DNA of 48,186 nt from an uncultured Ruminococcus sp. (lineage in GTDB: Bacteria; Bacillota; Clostridia; Oscillospirales; Ruminococcaceae), in contig CASEUJ010000014.1 of assembly GCA_949291125.1 (NCBI GenBank), forward strand, positions 1-48,186, read 5' to 3'. Position numbers and translations under genes: made by a program. Each line of letters opens with the position of its first letter. Within the stretch, counting starts at the first letter, position 1. Under the pieces are notes generated by a model, which saw only the letters and a list, made by a program, of their open reading frames with translations, did no database searches and was not told the DNA's origin. Positions 43,594 to 48,186 of this stretch are shown here, piece by piece.

Positions 43594-46050
43594 TTATCGC
43601 ATCCGCACGGCGAGCGCCGTCACCATTGTCATAAGTACATGATACAGCAAAAAGAACTGTGCCGTCATCTCACTGTAAGCACCGGTAATCAGGTGAATGA
43701 TCGCAAGCGACATGCCAAGCAGCGCCGAAACCACCTGTAAAATCACGCCCATTGTCGAAGCCCGGCGCACCCGGCGCGCACTAAGCAGCAATCGTGCTGC
43801 ACCAAATCCTGTTCTGCCGACGGTAACAGAAGCGCTGACACAATCCAAATCCGCAGTTTCAAGACGGAATAAATGATGCATAGAAGCCGGAATGATCTTC
43901 ATCAGATGTTCCGGGAAGTCAAACAAGCTGCTCAAACGGCGTAGCGTCACCGCCTGATCGACTGTGCGGATCACAAGTGCAATCTGTTCCTGTCGTAGCG
44001 CACGCATCTGACGGCGCACCATTGAATCTGCTGTGATTCGGATAGAAAACATCGCAGACAACACCCCGCTCACCGAAAGATACAATACATCACCGTCTCC
44101 CTCTGTCAGCTCTTCTTCTCTTGTTTTTGTCGGAAGCCCTTCTATATTATGATTTGCCATCATCTCTCTGCCGCCAAAAAGTACACGGCGGTTTGCGATC
44201 CAACCGCAAAGTCCAAGCCCATCTTCACAAAGAAATTCATCCACCCGACGCAGTGCATTTGCGTCCGGGATCATCTCAGAAAACGCACTGCGCAGAATGC
44301 TTTCGCCATGTTGCACCAGACTTGCTGCATCAATCAACACATCGTCTACTGTTGCGCCGGAAAACACCTTCATCCCCTGAATCTGGACGGATCCGGCGGG
44401 AAATAGGTCATTCGCCTCTACCATCAGCGCATTGACGTCAAAAAAATCATCCGCACTTTGATAGCCGAGCATTGTGCTTCCTGCTGCCGCCATCTTTTTG
44501 GATTCCCATTCCAGTGGCAGATTCGACACCAGCGCACTCGCAAGACAACAGCTTGCTGTTGCAAGCAGCGTCCAGGTCGAAAAAAGTGTACTGAGCCAAA
44601 GCAAGTCTGGCACAGCCCCAACTCGCACCACCGTCAGAAACGCTGCCACGCCAAGTGACAGCACAGTACTGATCGGCGTCATTGTTCGGCAAAGCCCATC
44701 CGCAGCATCCATCGAATAGGCATAGCGCAGAAAATCACAAAGCGAATTCGCTTTTCGTACTGCTGCCACAATCGGGAAATCGTGGATCAGACCGCGCGTT
44801 AAGATCTCGGCATTTTCCTCCTGTGCAATATAAGTCAGAACGCGTTTTTGTTCTGCATCTGACAACACACGACAATTTCGCAGCGCACGCCGCACAACAA
44901 GAAGCCGTCCAAATGTATTGCAAAGCAGCGCCAGAATTGCGCACGGCACATAAAGATGCACCATCTCATTTGACAGTACCTGCGGTGCAATCACTGCAAA
45001 TACCGCACCGATTAAACTTGTCAAAAGCGGTACTGCCGCCATACTGTCGCTGTCCGCCCGCAGACGAATCAGGTGACATAATCCGTTTTTCACCGTTGGC
45101 AATGAAATTACGCTACCGGCAAGTGCCAGCACAAGTTGAGCGATCGCATAGCCACGCGGTGTAAGTGCGGAAACAATCGCGCCGCCATGAAAGACTTCCC
45201 CAACCGCCAGGATCACACCGATCAGCATCAGAAGCAGCAGTGACATTGTCCGGAAAAATATAACATTGCGCAGACTGTACAGGCTTTTGCGCACCAAATC
45301 CATATCATCCGGCTGTTGCTTCGCCGCCAGATTGTGCATTTCTGACCGCATTCGCCGCCGCATACCGCGCACATTAGATTTTTCCTGTCCACCCTGGTAG
45401 TAAAAATCCTGTTCCGCATCCCAATGATGCTGCGGCTGAGGATCCGTTTCCGGTTGTATCCCAGGCTTGTGCATCACGCCGGTCATCGACTCTTTGGCAT
45501 AGGATGATTCCGTGATATTCCGCTTGCGCCTGCGTTTTTTTTCCTTGGCACGCGTGGAATCCTCCATTTGGCGAATGTTCGGGCGGTGCTGCGATCCAAT
45601 AGACTCCTGCCTCGATTCGGATACAACCATGACAGCACCATCATAATCATCACCGTTTTCCGCCGTAGCATAACGCGCACGATTTCCGGAGCGCAGATAA
45701 GACACGCCTTCCCGCCGTAAATGCTGTGTCGGAAAATGTTCGCGCAGCATCGGCGAAACGTCGGCATCTCGTGCGGCAGCTGCATCTTTTTGGGCTTTGA
45801 TACTGGAAATAGTCGATTTAATATCCACCAGATCTTCCGGTTGTGTCTCCTCTGCCGGAGGCTCATTTGAAATAGAGTGATAGCCAGACCTTTGCTGCGA
45901 CAGCGGTTTTCGCGATGTTGCGGCCGCGATCAGCTTTTCGGTTTCAAGCGTGCCATGGGCAAGCGACTTGTTCTCATCACGCCGGATACCGGAGCGTTTC
46001 CCATCGGGACCATATTCATTTAAGATATCTTCGAGTTTATATTTTGCCAT
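43594..46050 (-). CDS. Catalytically degenerate P-type-ATPase-like membrane protein
   Basis: 818 residues. A charged cytoplasmic N-terminus (1-260) is followed by eight helices in 4+2+2 order (about 266-286, 299-319, 338-357, 364-386, 456-476, 484-510, 765-788, 794-815), the topology of P1-type pumps. The large loop (about 511-764) has weak P/N-domain likeness: RRVLFGGREMMANHNI and DVLYLSVSGVLSAMFSIRI. However, the place of the DKTGT phosphorylation motif reads EANDLFP (545-551), the loop between helices 4 and 5 lacks TGE, and no GDGxND motif occurs. It should not hydrolyse ATP by the P-type mechanism. Lies between rlmB (11 bases) and the LCP gene (45 bases). Function unknown; a scaffold or sensor role would be a guess. 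Confidence 0.7.
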   Translation of the reverse strand: MAKYKLEDILNEYGPDGKRSGIRRDENKSLAHGTLETEKLIAAATSRKPLSQQRSGYHSISNEPPAEETQPEDLVDIKSTISSIKAQKDAAAARDADVSPMLREHFPTQHLRREGVSYLRSGNRARYATAENGDDYDGAVMVVSESRQESIGSQHRPNIRQMEDSTRAKEKKRRRKRNITESSYAKESMTGVMHKPGIQPETDPQPQHHWDAEQDFYYQGGQEKSNVRGMRRRMRSEMHNLAAKQQPDDMDLVRKSLYSLRNVIFFRTMSLLLLMLIGVILAVGEVFHGGAIVSALTPRGYAIAQLVLALAGSVISLPTVKNGLCHLIRLRADSDSMAAVPLLTSLIGAVFAVIAPQVLSNEMVHLYVPCAILALLCNTFGRLLVVRRALRNCRVLSDAEQKRVLTYIAQEENAEILTRGLIHDFPIVAAVRKANSLCDFLRYAYSMDAADGLCRTMTPISTVLSLGVAAFLTVVRVGAVPDLLWLSTLFSTWTLLATASCCLASALVSNLPLEWESKKMAAAGSTMLGYQSADDFFDVNALMVEANDLFPAGSVQIQGMKVFSGATVDDVLIDAASLVQHGESILRSAFSEMIPDANALRRVDEFLCEDGLGLCGWIANRRVLFGGREMMANHNIEGLPTKTREEELTEGDGDVLYLSVSGVLSAMFSIRITADSMVRRQMRALRQEQIALVIRTVDQAVTLRRLSSLFDFPEHLMKIIPASMHHLFRLETADLDCVSASVTVGRTGFGAARLLLSARRVRRASTMGVILQVVSALLGMSLAIIHLITGAYSEMTAQFFLLYHVLMTMVTALAVRMR

Positions 46051-46061
46051 AGTTTACTCCC

Positions 46062-46856
46062 CTATGTAGCAGATGCCGCCATTCTCTGGCGCACTGCCTC
46101 ATACAGAAATATGCCCGCTGCAACAGAGGCATTCAAAGAGTTGACTTTTCCGAACATTGGCAGACTGATCATGCCATCGCAAGATTTTCCCACAAGACGT
46201 CCAATGCCAAACCCCTCTGAACCAATAACGAATGCTGTGCCACCGGTATAGTCCTGCTTAGTATATGAACTGCCGGATGCATCTGTACCATAAATCCACA
46301 CGCCACGGTCTTTGAGCGTTTCCATTGCGGAAACCAAATTCGATACACGTGCCACCGGAAGCCAGCTCACCGCTCCAGCAGAAGTCTTGCCGACCGTTGT
46401 CGTCAGAGATGCACTGCGGCGTTTCGGGATAATGATGCCATGTGCACCGGCCGCCTCAGCAGTTCGAATAATCGCGCCAAGATTGTGCGGATCCTGAATG
46501 CCATCGCAGATCACCAGAAGCGGCGCTTCGCCGCGCTCCTCGGCGATTTGCAGAAGTTCTTCAAGTGATGCATATCTGCCGCATGCACCCTGTGCGACAA
46601 CGCCTTGATGCACAGCGCCGCCGGTCAGCTGTGAAATTTTAGACTCACTGACGATTTTTACCGGAATGCCTTGTTCTTTCGCAAGCGAAACGATCTCATG
46701 CAATCCGCCGCTATCTTGACTGATATAAATTGTATCAAGAGATGCGTCGCTTCTGAGTGCCTCCATCACCGGATTACGTCCGGCGATATACTCTGCCTCG
46801 CTTTGCGGCATCTGCCACATATTTTGACCGCGATGCAATTGTTTTGAATTTTTCAT
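46062..46856 (-). CDS. rlmB: 23S rRNA 2'-O-ribose methyltransferase, TrmH/RlmB family
   Basis: 264 residues. SpoU-type methyltransferase with an N-terminal substrate-binding domain (about 18-95, YIAGRNPVMEALRS) and a trefoil-knot domain with DGIQDPHNLGAIIRTAEAAG, IGSEGFGIGRLV and LPMFGKVNSLNASVAAGIFLYE (three SPOUT motifs, intact). RlmB modifies G2251 in E. coli; the exact target here is assumed from family. First gene of an operon with the pseudo-ATPase and LCP genes; promoter at 46921-46949. Confidence 0.93.
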   Translation of the reverse strand: MKNSKQLHRGQNMWQMPQSEAEYIAGRNPVMEALRSDASLDTIYISQDSGGLHEIVSLAKEQGIPVKIVSESKISQLTGGAVHQGVVAQGACGRYASLEELLQIAEERGEAPLLVICDGIQDPHNLGAIIRTAEAAGAHGIIIPKRRSASLTTTVGKTSAGAVSWLPVARVSNLVSAMETLKDRGVWIYGTDASGSSYTKQDYTGGTAFVIGSEGFGIGRLVGKSCDGMISLPMFGKVNSLNASVAAGIFLYEAVRQRMAASAT

Positions 46857-46892
46857 AGGATGCTTGTCCTCTCTGATTCATTTCAAGTTCAC

Positions 46893-46949
46893 TTCACGAA
46901 TTCATGAAAGAACCTATTTTATTATAACATGACCGCATGCAAATTACAA
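46893..46949 (-). promoter_or_regulatory. rlmB operon promoter and downstream dyad
   Basis: TTGTAA (46949-46944), 17-bp spacer, TATAAT (46926-46921) on the minus strand. TTCACGAATTCATGAA (46893-46908), a near-perfect dyad centred on GAATTC, lies in the 5' leader and may be an operator. Confidence 0.7.
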
Positions 46950-46965
46950 GTGGGAAATTCCGCGT

Positions 46966-47211
46966 TCACTGCACCAGAAAGCACACCGCCGCAGTAATGA
47001 CACAGCTAAGCACAACCAAAAGCAGCGTCTGTTTCCAGCCCAGACGTTTTTTCCGCGGTGAAATTTCTGCAAGCAATGCATCAGCATCTTCCTGTGACAA
47101 ATGTTGGGGCAATTGCGTGATGCCGGGTTTTAGATAAAATACTGCGCGGTCAAAATACAAGCTATCCGGATGATTGATCTCAATAACCTTCTTGTGTACA
47201 CCTTTCACCAT
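46966..47211 (-). CDS. Small tail-anchored membrane protein
   Basis: 81 residues. Soluble N-terminal part (about 1-52) with the mixed segment YFDRAVFYLKPGITQLPQHLSQEDADALLAEI (in parts), a basic KKRLGWK, then a single C-terminal membrane helix (about 60-80). AGGAGG lies 9 bases before the ATG, so it is very likely translated. I do not recognise the family. It precedes the rlmB operon on the same strand but that operon has its own promoter. Confidence 0.75.
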   Translation of the reverse strand: MVKGVHKKVIEINHPDSLYFDRAVFYLKPGITQLPQHLSQEDADALLAEISPRKKRLGWKQTLLLVVLSCVITAAVCFLVQ

Positions 47212-47338
47212 ACTATAATACCTCCTACTTGATTCTGGTTACTATCAGTATGGGCAGATAACAGTGCCTTCAAACACAACGTATTTAAGCAATACCATAC
47301 ATGACGGCTTTGTACGCCATCTGCTTGCATATTTTCTG

Positions 47339-47533
47339 TCATATTTCACAAAAACACACGCGAATACACAAAACATTCGCACCTTTTTCTGTTTCATCTG
47401 ACGAAAAATCTGACAGCGAATCTAATGCACAATCCCTGTGCGACATTGCTTGTTTAGATAATGTGCTGCATCCTGTCGTCATTGCCGCATAAATCATAAG
47501 AATTACAAAAAATAATCTTCGGATCAACTTCAT
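47339..47533 (-). CDS. Small lipoprotein, unknown function
   Basis: 64 residues from the ATG at 47533, which is preceded by AAGGAAGG; the longer open frame upstream runs through the promoter and is not used. The signal peptide ends in a lipobox-like MTTGC (Cys about 22). The mature part is short, acidic and ends in a Cys/Ile/Val-rich stretch. No known domain. Confidence 0.65.
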   Translation of the reverse strand: MKLIRRLFFVILMIYAAMTTGCSTLSKQAMSHRDCALDSLSDFSSDETEKGANVLCIRVCFCEI

Positions 47534-47585
47534 CCGCACACCTTCCTTACTTGTTCTATTGAATACATCATATTTGATGTACACT

Positions 47586-47614
47586 ATTATAACATCAGAT
47601 ATCTTGTTTGTAAA
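47586..47614 (-). promoter_or_regulatory. Promoter of the small lipoprotein gene
   Basis: TTTACA (47614-47609), 17-bp spacer, TATAAT (47591-47586) on the minus strand. Confidence 0.7.
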
Positions 47615-47628
47615 TACAACAATTTTGA

Positions 47629-47844
47629 TTTCATATAATCGTAGACTATATTCAGAGGCTTTCCCAATATACAACAGATATGCTGTCAAAAGCGGAAGAA
47701 ACGCTGATTGTGACGTTCCGCGCCCTTTCCAAAGGAAACCAGTTCTGCGTAACAGAACGCGCTTGTAACCTGCTCGACACGCAGACCACAAACACAGAAC
47801 TTCTAAAAACATCTGATCGGCATAAAAGAAGCATCATTGCATAA
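47629..47844 (+). pseudogene. Gene remnant (regulator-tail-like) or structured RNA
   Basis: An open frame follows an in-frame TGA at 47626 and runs to TAA at 47842-47844; its first ATG (47680, 54 residues) has no ribosome site. The text around LSKAEETLIVTFRALSKGN resembles C-termini of clostridial XRE-type regulators (LSxxEExLIxxFRxLSxxG), so it may be the tail of a gene whose 5' part is lost. The same stretch also contains five successive small hairpins (for example GTTCTG/CAGAAC at about 47753-47769, TTTCC/GGAAA at about 47737-47749) and ends in a strong terminator, as a small RNA would. I cannot decide between them. Confidence 0.4.
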
Positions 47845-47867
47845 CCAATTTGCAATGATGCTTTTTT
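47829..47867 (+). terminator. Plus-strand terminator
   Basis: AAGCATCATTGCA / TGCAATGATGCTT, a 13-bp perfect stem (47829-47841 with 47851-47863), then TTTT. It shows that something is, or was, transcribed on the plus strand just upstream. Confidence 0.88.
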
Positions 47868-47868
47868 G

Positions 47869-47911
47869 AAAAAACAAAACTGACACCGCAGCGAATTGCG
47901 ACGCCAGTTTT
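47869..47911 (-). terminator. Terminator of the right-edge dockerin gene
   Basis: AAAACTGGCGTCGCA / TGCGGTGTCAGTTTT imperfect stem followed by TTTTTT on the minus strand. Confidence 0.8.
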
Positions 47912-47954
47912 ATTTATTCAGACGATTTCTGCCTTACGACGGAAATCTCATGAT

Positions 47955-48186
47955 TTAAGATGCCCAGTAAGAACCTTCCAGTGTCAACAGGGACGGAACG
48001 ATGTCAGTCCACTGCGGATTCAAACCAGCCTGCTCACGTACATAATAAACCAACGTGTTATAGCAGTCTTGTCTCAATGCAATTTCACCGCCATCGCGAC
48101 CGGTCTTGCTTTCTGTATCGATATCAGACAGGAAGAAGATGAAGTTTTCAAGTGCAATATCACCATTTGCATTGTCGATATGATCC
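47955..48186 (-). CDS. C-terminus of a second dockerin protein (partial)
   Basis: 76 complete codons before TAA at 47955-47957, continuing past the right edge. It contains a dockerin-type repeat: FFLSDIDTESK, RDGGEIALRQDCYNTLVYY and AGLNPQW, closely paralleling FLADIDTESK...DGGKITITDSFAILQYY...AGLDVSW of the protein at 28131-29651. In both, the calcium loop has the same inserted TESK segment. After the dockerin comes a 15-residue tail. The upstream part, which may be enzymatic, is not visible. Confidence 0.85.
   Translation of the reverse strand, partial: DHIDNANGDIALENFIFFLSDIDTESKTGRDGGEIALRQDCYNTLVYYVREQAGLNPQWTDIVPSLLTLEGSYWAS

Overview
The window reads as the chromosome of a Gram-positive, anaerobic, gut-type clostridium. 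A Ruminococcus-like member of the Oscillospiraceae is my best guess. The grounds are: dockerin-type secreted proteins (28131-29651 and a second one cut by the right edge), lipoboxes rather than outer-membrane genes, AGGAGG-type ribosome sites, a T-box, an L10 leader with an attenuator, and many TTGACA-17-TATAAT promoters. Base composition is moderate in the core genes and visibly more AT-rich in the first 4.9 kb and in one lipoprotein gene near 25.5-26.4 kb. No tRNA, rRNA or CRISPR array was seen.

Layout. (1) 1-4.93 kb: right part of an integrative mobilizable element (oriT-like hairpin, MobC-like protein, MOB-P relaxase, ParB-like protein, small ORF, large serine recombinase) that ends against the terminator of rplL. 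(2) 4.93-6.18 kb, minus strand: rplJ-rplL with promoter, L10 leader and intrinsic attenuator. (3) 6.2-9.0 kb: a GAP-family membrane protein with its own promoter and folded leader, a composite scar made of a second L10-leader copy joined to an AraC tail, a membrane protein whose natural start is followed by an in-frame TGA, and an AraC regulator. (4) 9.0-15.7 kb, minus strand: a seven-gene amino-acid/opine-like oxidation operon that includes a P-II protein next to a permease. (5) 15.8-25.4 kb: branched-chain amino acid synthesis, with leuA (T-box) divergent from ilvB-ilvN-ilvC-ilvD-leuC-leuD (leader-peptide attenuator). leuB and a transaminase are absent. (6) 25.5-34.4 kb: a lipoprotein, hslO, a VanZ-like protein, a dockerin protein, a MATE exporter, a small DUF6514-like protein, rarA and glyA. 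(7) 34.5-41.7 kb, minus strand: an unusual five-gene operon with two sugar-type ABC permeases, a HlyD/MacA-like adaptor, a MacB-periplasmic-domain protein without an ATPase, and a solute-binding lipoprotein carrying an extra propeller-like domain. (8) 41.8-46.95 kb, minus strand: rlmB, a P-type-ATPase-like protein that has lost its catalytic motifs, and an LCP (LytR-CpsA-Psr) protein with a pentapeptide-repeat tail. (9) 46.95-48.19 kb: two small membrane/lipoprotein genes, a gene remnant or structured RNA, and the 3' end of a second dockerin protein.

The most unusual items are the ABC/HlyD/MacB-like hybrid operon (region 7), the pseudo-P-type ATPase (region 8), the P-II protein inside an oxidase/permease operon (region 4) and the L10-leader/AraC composite scar (region 3). 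All family names come from reading motifs by eye; no database search was run.
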